From contig NC_064754.1 of assembly GCF_011397635.1 (NCBI RefSeq), positions 29,492,543 to 29,556,542 on the forward strand: a stretch of 64,000 nt of DNA, read 5' to 3'. Source of the stretch: Epinephelus fuscoguttatus. Taxonomy: Eukaryota > Chordata > Actinopteri > Perciformes > Serranidae. Position 1 is the stretch's first letter; the number at the start of each line of letters is the position of its first letter. Made by a program: the position numbers and the translations under genes. The notes under the pieces are model-generated. The model was not told the DNA's origin. It searched no databases and was given only the letters and a program-made list of their open reading frames with translations. Positions 35,910-48,105 of this stretch are shown piece after piece.

Positions 35910-36510
35910 ACCGAGATACAAAATGACAACAAAGAGATGCCAAACAGCTGCAGAGAGACTCAAAAGGACTACAAACATCAGAAACAACTACAAAGAGACA
36001 CAAAAAGTCCACAGAGACACAAAACAACAACAAAGAGATGCCAAACAGCTGCACAGAAACTCACAACAACTACAACTTGGAGCAAAACACCCACAAATAG
36101 ATACAAAATGACTACACAGGCACACAGAAACTACAAAGAGACTCAAATGACCACAAAGAAACATAAAACGACTAAAAGAGACACAAAATGGCAATAAAGA
36201 CATGCAAAACAGCTACAAAGAGACACAAAGACTCACAAATAGGGACGAAAAGGATGGTACTTCAGTCCCTAAAAGGGGCAGACGAAACAACTATAAAGAG
36301 ATGCAAAACAACAACAAAGATACTTGAAAGGAAACATTAAACAACTGCAAAGAAACACAAAGTGATGACAAAGAGATGGAAAATAGCTGCAGACTCACAA
36401 CAGGAACAAAAAGGGGCAAACAACCACAGACACAAAAAATAAAGAGACTCAACACCACAGAGAGATGCATAACAACAGCAGAAAGAGGTTGAACCACTAC
36501 AAAGTCTGTG
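35910..36510 (+). repeat. Minisatellite, right part
   Basis: Continuation of the ACAAAGAGACACAAA array, with units such as AAAGAGATGCCAAACAGCTG and ACTACAAAGAGACAC. The minus-strand open frames rich in Cys, Leu, Phe, Ser and Val are read off the repeat and are not genes. Confidence 0.75.
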
Positions 36511-37529
36511 TGCCTTGCCCCTGTGTGGTAGATGTGGTGGAGCCTTCAGCATGTCTGTGCCCAGGGGCCAACTGTCTCATAATCCACCCATGAGTAGACT
36601 CATATGAACAGTAACAGGGAGATTAGCTCAGGTAAGTACTCTTAAATACTTAACCCATGATGTTGTTTGAGTTTCCTTGTTTCACCTCAGAGAATAGAGG
36701 GATGTTATCTATTGAGTGCAAAAACAAAGAGAGTCTGGACCTAAGGAAATATGAGGGGAAGTTCACTGTTCTGTTTTTTTAATCTAAGCATCCAAGCACT
36801 ATTTGTTTGTAGGCAGCATAGCAACTGGCAGAGTGTGTGTGTGTGTGTGTGTCACCGCTCATGCTTGAAGCTTGTCTATTATCTTGAGGTCTGGATGGTC
36901 TGGATTCCTGCACCTGAGCGCAGATGGATACAGTGTCCTAGCCGTCAGTTCTCGTCATGCAGTGGGAATGAGAGTAGGCTGGTTTTCACAAACCAGTCAC
37001 TTCCTCCATGAAAAGTTGACATATTGTGTGATGTAAAGATGGCACATCAGTGCATCTTTGTTTTAGTGCACTGAGGTTTGGCACTGCTGCTTTCACATGT
37101 GGAGCTCCTACTCTCACCAACAATATGTTGAACTGTCACCTAAAGGTAACAGTTAAATATCTACTTCATTGCTAGTTTATATTTTATCAAAAGACACATT
37201 CTTATCAGTGTAGATACAATATGAAAATGCCTGCACAATGTTTTGTTCATCTTAGGTGATACTAGCACAGAGTGGACAAACAGCATCGTTCACAGTGGAA
37301 AACAGGTTTGTTTCTCCTGCAGTGAAACTGAGTTGGGTGCTCCACCTCCGAAAAAAACTGCAGAAACACAGCACTCAGACAGCAGTAAAAAAAGATTAAA
37401 GGAGCGACTCCATGTCTTTATAATTTAGATACTTTAACATTTTCATCTAGCATTATCATAGGGTCAAAATTTGAATTTGTCCAATATATTCGTCTCTGAC
37501 CAAATATCTCCAGAACTAATCCACCCATC
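36511..37529. other. Gene-free stretch
   Basis: Only a short TG run (36834-36851) and chance frames are seen. No gene or repeat family recognised. Confidence 0.5.
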
Positions 37530-37869
37530 CATTTATCCATTTCCATTTTCTTATCCAAAGCCGGGTCGTGGGGGCAGCAGGCTAAGCAAAGTATTCAAGA
37601 TGTCGTTCTCCCCAGCAACACTTTCCAGCTCCACCTGGGGGACCCCAAGGCGTTCCCAGGCCAGATGAGATATGTAATCCCTCCAGTGTGTTCTGTGTCT
37701 GCCCCGGGGCCTCCTACCAGCTGGACATGCCAAGGACACCTCTAATGGGAGGCGCCCAAGAGGCATTCTGATCAGATGCCCAAACCACCTCAGCTGACCC
37801 CTTTTGGCGCAAAGGAGCAGCGGCTCTACTCCGAGCTCCTCCGGATGTCCGAGCTCCTCACCCTGTCTC

Positions 37870-38711
37870 TAAAGGCCCTGACACACCAAGCCGTCAGTCA
37901 TAGTTGGGCCGTCAGTGAGCGTCTTTCGCCCTAGTTTTTGCGGTGTGTCCCGCACCGTCGGCGCTTCGGCTCTGCGGCTTTCCAGACGATTGAGCATGTT
38001 GAATCGGCGGCAGAGCTTGCCAGTGAGAGAGATCACTCTGATTGGCTGTTCAGGTTTTATTTCTTCGCCCCTGTAGCGAGTGAATCTGCCTTTAGTGAAA
38101 CCGGGACACTCAGCTGCCTGACAGACCCGCTGCTTCTTCCCACTTTAACCTGAATAACAAACTGGGGCTAGCTGTGAGGCTAGCGGAGCGTTAGCTGCAG
38201 CATGACCAGAGGGAAGCAGCCAGTTAGCCTCCGCTAGCTTCCCAGCCAACGTTAGCCCCGACTCTCAATTTGGATCCAACTGGAGCACCGAGCCCTGGTT
38301 TGTTATTCAGGTTAAAGTGGGAAGAAGCAGCGGGTTTGTCAGGCAGCTGAGTGAAGCTGAGTGAAGTGGAGCCTGCGGAGGAAACACCAGGACCGTCTGG
38401 ATGTAATAGTCCATGGAGGGGCTGCGGTGCTCGGCTACACAAATAGGAAACCCCTTGGCTGACAGGATGTACCACTTTCTCTCCACTACTTTGTTAATCT
38501 CATTCATTCCTGGGAATTCCAGTTTCCTTTTTTGCGTTATTTCCTCTCACGCAGGCGCAGTATGTACGTGCTACTTGGCCATCGGATGTAGTCTATGTAG
38601 TGTGTTCAAATGTAACTGACAAAGGGCGACGTGAAGCAACATAGACAATGCAACAGTTTGCTTTCATTACCGCTAGTTCTTTGATGTGGGTTTGGTGTGT
38701 CAGCACCTTAA
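37870..38711. mobile_element. PIF/Harbinger-like element inserted in the LINE
   Basis: The core runs 37873-38708 (836 bp), with ends AGGCCCTGACACACCAAGCC and, in reverse complement, AGGTGCTGACACACCAAACC. It is flanked by TAA (37870-37872 and 38709-38711). Removing it and one TAA rejoins the LINE sequence (GTCTCTAAGGCTGAGCCC). It holds its own inner inverted repeat (38110-38349). There is no transposase ORF. Confidence 0.85.
38110..38349. repeat. Inner inverted repeat of the Harbinger-like element
   Basis: Arms at about 38111-38167 and 38292-38349 are reverse complements with about 3 mismatches in 58 bases, separated by about 125 bp. Both arms contain CTGCTTCTTCCCACTTTAAC or its complement. 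RNA across it would form a strong hairpin. Confidence 0.8.
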
Positions 38712-38770
38712 GGCTGAGCCCAGCCACCCCACTGAGAGACACTCATTTCAGCCGCTTAATTCTTTCAGTC

Positions 38771-40160
38771 AAAAAATAAATTCAAGTTGGGAAATTAATT
38801 AATAAGTTATTTTCTAATATTATACACATTTTCCTTGAATCTGTTTTCTGGAAAACAAATGATAAACAGCACTGTATCTGTGCAGTAACCACTGAGCAGC
38901 CTGTTGCACCACATCCTGGGGTACTTGTCACAGCAGTTAACCAGGACTGACCTCTGTAACCTTGTGTATTTGCCTGGGCCAGTAATAGAGGGTTTGTTCC
39001 TCTGTGTCTTCTGTGAATCAGTTCCAAAGTTATATGACTTTTAGTGAGAAGCCACTTCCACCCTGTGTGAAAAGTTTATCAGGTTGGTCTTGCCCAATAA
39101 GAAACTTCATAAAGTTTCAAAATAATCTGTTCTGGGTCTTTTGAAATGTCCTGTGTACAGACAGACAGACAGACAGACAGACGTAACAGTGCATAAACAG
39201 CACGGAGAGCAGCTCTGTGCAGAGTTAGTAACAATGAATCACAGATGTGAGCCTGTAATGGAATCCTTGGAGCCTCCTCACGATGCACCACACCCCTCCT
39301 AAGGCATTATCAGATCCTGCTCACTGATTCACCATGCACTGTGCAATCACATCCCAGCATGCAACATTTCTGACAAAGGTCCTGGATTGAATCATTGACT
39401 GAACATTCACAATAAAATGTGCTGAGAGGTGGAAATATATATCTGTGTGTGTGAGAGAGACATTCGTATGTTGTGACATTTCAAGAGTTGTGTTTGTACT
39501 ATCTATGTGGGGCCAGACAAATGTTAAAGTTAAACATTCACCTGCACATTGCACATTGAATTAATCAGCTGTGTATATAGACTGTCATTCATCCACTGTG
39601 ACTTGAGCAAACAAAGGCCTGTTGTGTCAATAGAGCTGCCTTAGCTCATTCCAATAGTGCAGTTAATAAACATATATTAGAGAGAAGCTTGTTCTTTCTA
39701 TCTCATGTGCAAACTGTTGCTTTTGCTGGAAATTAAAACGATAAATCAAGTACTCAGTTATAAAGGGCGTAAGTGCTAAAGAAAGGTGTGATGGTGTAAG
39801 AAATAAAAAAAACGATGTAATAAGGTCTTCAGGGGTTGATACATCTCTCAGTCGACTGCAACAGATCACCACACAGCCACACCCTTCCTGTGCAACAGAG
39901 GTCTGAGTTGTGGAGTCGAGAATCACAGCTGAAGTGCGCCATCTAGTGATGGTCACTGCAATAAAAGCTCACTGTGGAGACCAAGCACGTACACTGTGCA
40001 GGAGTCACCAGTGAACCACCATGCCACACCCTGAGGAGTTGTGGAAGCTGTGAAAAGTGAGTGTTAAGACTGAAGAAAACTTTCTCTCCCTGACAGAGAA
40101 TTTGATACCATCTGTTTTTAAAGAAAATTAAGTAGGGGGTCATGTGTGTAAGAGAATCAA
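38771..40160. other. Gene-free stretch with a (CAGA)n run
   Basis: The only clear feature is a tetranucleotide run of CAGA at 39159-39182. Short frames on both strands show no family resemblance. Confidence 0.5.
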
Positions 40161-40164
40161 AGCC

Positions 40165-41945
40165 AGTGGTGCCCCTAAGGGGGGATCAGGGGGGGCAACC
40201 CTTATACAATGACTGGCCCCCACTGGTGAAAATAATTCAAGGCCAACATTAATGTCTTTAAGAGGATGTGGTGGGCTTGAGCTGACACAAACATAGTGGT
40301 ATCTTGTGAAACCAGCCAACCTAAGGCATCCATTGATACCAACCTAACCAGCATAGCTTGTCAGGAAGGAGGGCTAAATAAGGTTTCAAAGTTAGGTTAG
40401 ATTTTTATCTGGGAACAACTGGCATGGTTATTTTCAAAGACTCTCACCTCAAAATATCTGAATTAGTTCTATGGGTACCAATGAGTCTCCCCTTAACTTA
40501 AGAAGGCTTGTTCCCAATAAATGTTTTGTTCCTTACAATCAATGTGCCCCTTCAAATTAAAGCTGTATTTTTGTCTTTTTAAGGAAAATGACAACCAGCC
40601 TATTTGAAGTACATGAATCACCTAACACTAGTCCATACCCATTGGTAGCTTTGTCACCTTCTACCTATGCCAATCCTCAATGCCTATGTCCAGTTTCACA
40701 TAAATTGACCACATCAGTGAGTAGAAAAACGTGGGATAGACAGAATGACTGACTGACAGAATGACACACTGACAGTTTCCGTGATTATGTACAGCATACC
40801 ATACCATGAGTTAATCATACCAAAACTTAGGGAAAAAAACAACATTCGGCCACAGGGGGAGCCACAGCGATCGGTCGCATTTTAGCCATTTTTAAGCATT
40901 TTTCTGTTGTTATAGCGCCACCCAGTTGCCAATTAGAGTTAAATTTCTCCAGTCACCTTGAGGCGTCCTGTTCTACATATCTACCAAGTTTAGTAAAAAT
41001 CGATATGGCAGTTAGGCCTAGATAAGAAATTAGCTCTCTAGCACCCCCATTTTGTTTGATGGGGTCAATAATGGAGGAGTCCCCTCAGATTATGTGTGCT
41101 CATATGCCTACAAAGTTGCGTGGTGATGGGTGAAACCCTTGAGATGTTATACACCTTTATGTGATGAGCCACGCCCTCCACAATATTCATTGCCTTATAG
41201 AAGCTCAGTTTTAGTAAGTTTTCCAACTTTTGCCAAGAGGGAACTTTAGATATTGGTCCCTAGATTATGTTCACCGAGTTTCATGCAGATCGGTCAAACT
41301 TCCTAGGAAGAGATCGATTTGAAGTGTTTTTCAAAAAATTCAAAATGGCGGAAAATCTATATAACCGGAAGTTATGGGTTCTTGAGGCAAATTTGTTCCT
41401 CATGAGGAGAGGCATCTCTGTGCAAATGTCTCTACGACATACGGGGCATGAGATATGCCCATTCAAAGTTTACAATTTCAATCGGTTGCTATAGCGCCCC
41501 CCTTTGGCCAATTGATGTAATATTGCTTCATTCACATCCTCCCATGACCCTCTACCACTGTGCCAAATTTCACATGGATTGACCAAGTCAGTGAGGAGAA
41601 AAACGTGGAACAGACACACAGACACACACAGACGCACACACACAGACACACCCACAGACAGAGTTTTCATCATTATATAGATATATAGATAGATAACATT
41701 AAAACAGGATTATTGTGGAACTCAAAATGGTAACTGTACCTGCACATCAGATATAAGTGACATTAAGACACCAAAATATATCAGTAGGCAATTCCTTAAC
41801 TCTCATATTGTCTCTGTATATTACAACAGCATAATAGCAGTCTGAAATTCAGTCATGGCTTTTGGTTTTGGTGTTTCACCCCAAGATTTTCAGTGGCCCC
41901 ATCCAGCCACCCCTGTGAAAAATGTGTGGGGGCGCCACCACTCAA
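40165..41945. mobile_element. Large hAT-like non-autonomous element
   Basis: The left end CCAGTGGTGCCCCTAAGGGG and the right end (reverse complement GAGTGGTGGCGCCCCCACAC) are related inverted repeats. Possible 8-bp flanks are TCAAAGCC and TCAAACCA (6 of 8 match). The interior (about 40680-41690) is a common fish repeat with TATAGCGCCACC-type blocks. It contains two copies of a CAGTGAGTAGAAAAACGTGG-like motif (about 40722 and 41597), each followed by an ACAGAC/CACA run. No transposase is seen. Confidence 0.5.
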
Positions 41946-43025
41946 ACCATGACACTATTTTAATGCATGGTGGAGGTGTCTCTCTCTTAACGCTTAAAGC
42001 TAGACCGCCACATATCTGCTCAAAGATTGTAGGTCAAAAGCTTAAGTTAAATTTTCAGGCAACATATATTAAAGAAGTGTTGTGTCTGGCAGGTAATATT
42101 ATCCCCGACCCCTCTGACACGTTACAGAATGAAGAATATCAGCTTTGACGCCGCACAGAAGATTAAGAGTCCCACAGGCTCGATTGAACAGACTGAGGAA
42201 CTAGATGTGATTTGTAGCATTTGTAGTGTGGTAAAATATTATTTGTATTTTTGTCTTTATGTGTATTTATGTGAAACAGTTCAATGAGGAGCTATTTGTC
42301 TCATAGCAATAAGGACTGACTGATGCAACAATAATAGTTTTAACTGTCAACAGGTTAAAAGTCGTTTAACTTAATGTTCCCACAGAAAAGCTGGCCCACA
42401 TTTTTTCTCTGCTGAACACACGGACACACACAAAGTATGTGGCTAGACAGTGCACACAGCTGCACATGAATGCATGCACACACATGATGGTAAACTGCTG
42501 CAGGATACGCCTGAGTGGGTGACTGGAGGAATCTAGACGGATGGAGTGAGCAGAAAAACCATGTAGTTGTTCAAGTTCTCGTTAATGTTCATGTTCTCGT
42601 TCTTGGTAACATATTTTTGGGTCCACTTTGCTCTCTTTTCCCGCTGCTGTGGTGCGGTGGAAGTTAAATAAAGTAGGCGTGGAGAGCTGATGGGAGGTGG
42701 TGAGTTGTTGCTACAGGATTGGTCCGAGGGTAACTTCTTTTTTATTATTATGTATCTCGGGGCATTTGTCCTTTAGCTCACCTGCATCTTGTCATTGTGT
42801 GTAGGTGTTCTAATATTTCTACATGTTACTGTGTATCTTTTACGTTCATATTGTGCGGTTGTTTGGGTGTAACTTTTTGTGTGCTGCTGTTTTGGCCAGG
42901 TCTCCCTTGTAAAAGAGATTGTTGACCTCAATCTCATTGAGCAAACAGCTACAATCACACATTACATTACCTTACACATTCAGTGTCTATGTACATACTG
43001 TGTGTTCTAATACCCATTTAGTACA
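41946..43025. other. Gene-free stretch
   Basis: No exon or known repeat recognised. There are short frames only. Confidence 0.45.
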
Positions 43026-43029
43026 CCAG

Positions 43030-43620
43030 AAAAAGATTTAGTATGTCCAAATACATAGTATTTCAAATGCAGAATGCCAACAATACCAGGACGTCCTACT
43101 GCATCCAGTCACATTTTGCGCTTGAAAACTGGGGGTCTCGGGTTCACTTGCAAGTGAACCCTGGTGTGGTTCGCTTACAGTGCGAAAAGCAATCGGACTA
43201 TCCAGCAAACCAAAGAGAGGAAGTGACATAGAACGCACTGCATTTTTGTGTTTTTGTGGTGACCAAGCTGGCTGAAGGGGATGGATTTAAGTTTTCGGTC
43301 CTGGCCAATCGATGAGCCGGGGTTTCTTCTTCCTCATGCTTTTATTCTTCCTGGCCAGTGGTCGTTTGGGCAATACCGCCCCCAAACAAGCAGCTGTTGT
43401 AAGTGCGTTACATTGTCCATGCGGTTTGGTCCGCTTTAAAAAGTGCAGTGTGAAAGTGAACCAAACCAAATGAAGGTGTGAAATTTTTCAGCATTCCCCG
43501 CCCAATCAAACCGAGTCTCCTGGACTATCCTGGTGTGAATGCGCCCTAAGTAGTATGTCCTGAATTTGTGCGCACTGCGTGCAACAGTACAGACTTTGTA
43601 AGGGCAGCTGCAGTACCTGC
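43030..43620. repeat. Nested fish repeats
   Basis: AGTATGTCCAAATACATAGT at the left and GTAGTATGTCCTGAATTTG at the right appear to be two halves of one repeat. They are separated by a second element that ends in TGGTGTGAATGCGCCCTAAG near 43550, an end seen often in fish DNA transposons. Limits are approximate. Confidence 0.4.
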
Positions 43621-45870
43621 TAAAAGTACAAAGAAAAAGTTTGTGATATGGAACACAGCTATAGTCATTTGTCTTGCATTACAATTAATTATTTACTCTT
43701 AACATATTATTCATTTATCTATTTGTAAAAGTGTGAACACTACTCCTCATCATATTCACTTCAGTTTAATGTTAAGAAAACTTCTTGCAGGCACTGTATG
43801 TCCCTCTACACCCACTGTAACACCCTCATGTTCTCATACTGCTGCTGTCTGACTTTGTGTTTCTGTCCTGAACATTAAAAACATTTATCATCTCATCTCT
43901 TTGACTTTCTGTGATTCAAGTGTATACTTGCCTCCAAATGCAGTTACTTTTATGAACAGTCAGCAGAAAAATGTTGCCACATCACAAACACTGTTTGCGC
44001 AAGCATGAGTACATAAAGGAGTGCTACAACACCTGAAATACCTCTAAGCAATGCAAACGCACCATAGACATCGGTGTGGCACTGAGAGGGCAGGCAGAGC
44101 GACATTTTTTTCTCCCATGATTAAGAGAACAAAAGATCTTTTCAACAATGAGCGAAAGAAGACGTCTAAAAGGATTAAAGTGAAATTGAGAAAGTTGTTT
44201 CACAGGCCACTATGTTTACTGTAGTGTTGAAAAGTGGTTAAGCCTGCAAAGCTCTGGGAAAAGAAAGTTAAAGCAGTAAAACTTATAAGTCAAAAATTAT
44301 AAGTCAAAAGAATTAACTTAATTTATAGATCCTAGAATAAAACCACATTCCTTAGATGAGATTTATGCAACAGTTGTTAATAAAAAAAAAAACAGATTTA
44401 GCCTTGGGTGATCTTTAACTTGTGTTGACCTGAGCAGACAGTAGACAGTTTGACATGTCATAGCAAGAAAAGCAGAGGTGTGAGAAGACACATTAATCCT
44501 TGGGATTGTGTATGCTGTCTAACTGGGACACTTTATTGAACGGTGCCATTCTTAATTGATTACATCCTTGTTTCACCTGCTGGGACAGGTCAGAATGTCT
44601 TCTGTGGAAAAAAAGGTGTGTTCGATGGGACGCTATCTTGTTACCATCATCTTGGTAACGTGGTGTGTTTTTTTTCCTCATTTGTGAGAGTGCATGTTAA
44701 GCAGGTGGTCTAGGGATCTTCTCTTATACATTTTGAGCCACAAACACTTCATTTCCTGCATTCTCGTGATTTTTTATGCACTAATTTGTTCCTTTTCTGC
44801 ATCAGCATGGTGGAAATATCATAGTACTTCCTTGTTTGAACCATGCACAGTTGCATCTTCTTTCCATTTAACAGCAGATTGCAATCATTGCCTGTGAGGT
44901 TGCATTCTGCCGCTATCATCTACTTTACTGGAGGCATTGTTGTGTCTACGAGTCACGTTCTAGCAGTTTGTCAAAGAAAAAGTCCTCTGCTACTTTCATG
45001 TTTTTATTATTGGGGACAAATGCACATGTTGTAAATGTTGAGGGAAATGTGTCCCCTGCATGCCATCATCATGTCACGAGCATCTGACTTGACTCCTCTC
45101 CCCATCCAAAATACTTTTGCTCCTATGAATAATGATAGTAACTCAATATTTTATCTTTGCTACTGGAGTTGCCTCTTTATGATCACAACTTAGTATTTTA
45201 GGTGTTAATCTTAAGACACAACACTGTCTGAAATTTGAGAAATCTAGGACTTCAAGTCAAGGATTTCAAACGGGTATCAACCCACGTTAATAATTTTTGC
45301 TACTTGACATCTGTCACAGGAGTGAAATACGTGTTAGTTGCCTCTATGTTGTTTTTTTACATCATATGAATTTTAAGGGAACAGGCTGAGGGAAATTCTT
45401 CAGATGCGTTCAAACCATCCCTCATCCCCTCCTCAGGCCTCACCCTGCTTATCAGTGTGACTACCAACTGAGGAGTTGTGAAATGACAATAGAGGTAGTC
45501 AGTTGGCTATGTTGATGACAGAGACAGGAAGGTGATCATTTTTTACTGGCATGGGGGTGTGCTTCTTTTATGTGCAGGCTACAGCTATAATTAATACAAC
45601 CCTCTGGCACATTTTTGCTAAGTTGGCTTTAAGAAGTTGTTTGTGATTATTACAGGTTGTTTTCACATTATTTCCAGTGTTACACTAGATTAAATGACGG
45701 CCTGTGACAGCGGGTGAGTGTAGTTTCAGAAACAAGTTTGGTGTCAGTAACTCATCTGGTATGTCCATACATAATTAGAGAGGAAACAAACTGAACAAAG
45801 AAAAGTAATTTTCCTGTTCTATCCATTCAATCTCAGTGTCTCAGCCTGCAGTCAGATAATCAGATAACCG

Positions 45871-46045
45871 CAGTGGTGAAAGAAGTGCTCAGATCTTTTA
45901 CTCAGGTAAAAGTAGCAATACTTCAGTGTAAAAATACTCTGTTAAAAGTAAAAGTCCTGCATTCAAAATGTTACTTAAGTAAAAGTACAACAGTATTAGC
46001 ATCAAATGTACCTATGCCCCAAAAGTAAAAGTACCAACTGTGCAG
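45871..46045 (+). repeat. Dispersed repeat, 'AGTAAAAGTA' family
   Basis: Contains GTGGTGAAAGAAGTGCTCAG, TTTTACTCAGGTAAAAGTAG, AAAATACTCTGTTAAAAGTA and TTACTTAAGTAAAAGTACAA. It is one of the most common repeats in percomorph DNA and is better kept here than at 3230-3400. Confidence 0.7.
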
Positions 46046-46911
46046 AATGGCCTATATTACATTACTAGATAATAATTATTGATGCATTACTGAGCACAGC
46101 TCTTTAATGTTGCACATAAAGGAAGGGTTAATTCAAACAACTTTTCTTCTGCCAGGTAGCTTCCCAATTGTTCCCAATTGTTCCCAACTGGTGGGTCGCA
46201 GTCTAAAATTGGGTCACGGGCCCAATCTGAATGGACCACAAGTGACTCACCTACTATTTTCAGAAACATGTTTTAGTGCACTGTTTAGCTGGAAAATGAG
46301 AACATTTGTGACCCGGCCTCCGTGTTGGAAATATTTGATCAAAGCACCAAGCACCTACCAGCCAGACAAACTTGTGAATTTTTGATTCATATTTAACCAG
46401 TGTTGCCTAGTTTGACAGTTTAAATGCAGTTCATAAACAGTGGTTGACATGACTGACAGCTGCATTAGCGACTCCTTGGCTCTGATTGTTTTCGTTTACA
46501 TGCTGTAGGCCATCAGAAGCACCAAAAGGCAATAGAGTAGGTAGTGGAATATGATTTTTCTTATCGAATTATCTGTGTTATTCAGTGCTATGTGGATATA
46601 GTGACAGTTTCAGCAAATATGAAAACAACTATTTTTTCTAAACGTTACCAACCACAGCTTTAAGTGCATTTACAAAGAACAGGTGTGAGTAGGATGATGT
46701 TGGTACTGTAATATTCTGCTGTTCATTCTAACATAATCTTTGTGCTCAGCTTTTTCTGTTTGACATGATGAGTGTAGATGGCAGAGCATGTTTGAACATA
46801 ACATATATGTTTGACTTTGCTCAGTTTTTGTCCAAGGATTACCATCACAGCATGAAAGCACGGTATGATTAATTTAAGTTCATGGCTGATATGTTTTGAC
46901 ACATACTGAAG

Positions 46912-47348
46912 CAGAACAGCAGGGGTACTCAACCTGCTTTGTCAGAGGGCCCCTTTTGCAAAATGACAGGAAGCCAGTAACCACTTAGTAAACAAACATT
47001 GTTAACATATATATCAGTATATATAATAAATGAACTGCCTGTTTTCAACATTTCAATGTTTGCTGTCCTCACTCGTCTTTGTCAGGTCAAGTGTACACAA
47101 GGGGTGTTTCTTGGATCAGTGACATTTGGGGATTAGCGCAGGGTCTGGGGTCAGGGGGGATCCTCCCCTGCCACCTTTTTGAAACAAGCTCTATTTTGCT
47201 GATTTTGGCACCTTATTCACAACTAAAGTACAAAAAATGTCCTAGTGTGAATCAATTTATTTTCATTGTTACTTACAAAAACGCCCAGTACCTTATCATG
47301 GACCAGATTTGGCCCCCAGGCCTTAAGTTGAGTATCACTGCAGTACAG
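46912..47348. mobile_element. hAT-like (Charlie-type) MITE
   Basis: The core runs 46920-47340, with ends CAGGGGTACTCAACCTG and, in reverse complement, CAGTGATACTCAACTTA. The flanks CAGAACAG (46912-46919) and CAGTACAG (47341-47348) match at 7 of 8 positions, fitting an 8-bp hAT duplication. A second, degenerate GTTCCCAACTGGTGGGTCGC type fragment lies just upstream near 46170-46220. Confidence 0.7.
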
Positions 47349-48020
47349 TGTGTCCTGCTTGCTTTCTTTTCTCTTGCCCTTGTGGTTAGTTTAAGTACCT
47401 TCTTATAAGACTATGTTGGCTGGATGTTGGTTCTGTAATACTTGAATAAAAATATAAGTACCTTCATTAATAAAGTTATATTGTCTATATCTTAATCATC
47501 TCAATCTCGTCACAGTCGACATCTTGCCTAGACACTGATGTGACAAAAATAACTTTGGCCATCTCAGAAGTGCCTTGCCCCCAACATTTGGCCCCAAGTT
47601 TCACTGAGGTGACATTGTCGCTGGTATGTGCAAATTCTGTCACTGCTGTGAGTGAATATTTTACAAGATAGTTACACATAGCGGCTTCTTTTATAGGAAT
47701 GCATTATTTGAATGTATACGTGTCTGCCTCTCCAAACCTGACATCAAAACAAGGAAGCCTCTAATTACAAACTGCCAGTGGTTCAAGACTCCGGAAAAAG
47801 TGAACAGAGCAGTATTCGAGGAATGCCCTTCCATTGAGAAACGATAAAATGTGGAATCACGGGTTCAACCTGAAGTAAGGTGGATGATACCCTACCCACC
47901 AGTCACCACACCCACGCTGATGAAGAGATTGCATGGAGGAGTAGGGGGTTAGTCTGTGAGCCGCATTCTTCCCTTTCAACTACCCCTGCTAGCCCTTCCC
48001 ACTTTGCAGCTTGTGACAGC

Positions 48021-48027
48021 TATATAA
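48021..48027 (+). promoter_or_regulatory. TATA box of keratin B
   Basis: TATATAA, 79 bp upstream of the ATG, in the position expected for a strongly expressed keratin gene. The start of transcription would fall near 48050. Confidence 0.65.
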
Positions 48028-48105
48028 CCAAGGAGACCAAAGTGATGCTTTCAACTGCAGATCATCTCCAGTGATCCCACCTGAGCCAGATTCAGACCTT
48101 CCAGC

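Larger units (their letters stand above)
37530..38770 (-). mobile_element. LINE 3' fragment, split by a Harbinger-like element
   Basis: The minus strand encodes a LINE ORF end: GRLPLEV, ACPAGRRPRGR, THWRDYISHLAWERLGVPQ, then LLSLLPPRPGFG, and a 3' tail of ATGGATAAATGGATGG type. The older 5' part (38712-38770, AGCCCAGCCACCCCACTGAG on plus) is separated from the rest by the element at 37873-38708. The fragment at 25555-25905 is from the same LINE family. Confidence 0.75.

Noticed and set aside
33985-36510. CRISPR-like regular repeats
   Set aside because: Units are adjacent, imperfect and have no unique spacers; the genome is a vertebrate's.
33968-36552. Several 60-90-codon minus-strand frames rich in Cys, Leu, Phe and Val, looking like membrane proteins
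   Set aside because: They are read off the ACAAAGAGACACAAA minisatellite in all frames and vary with its units.
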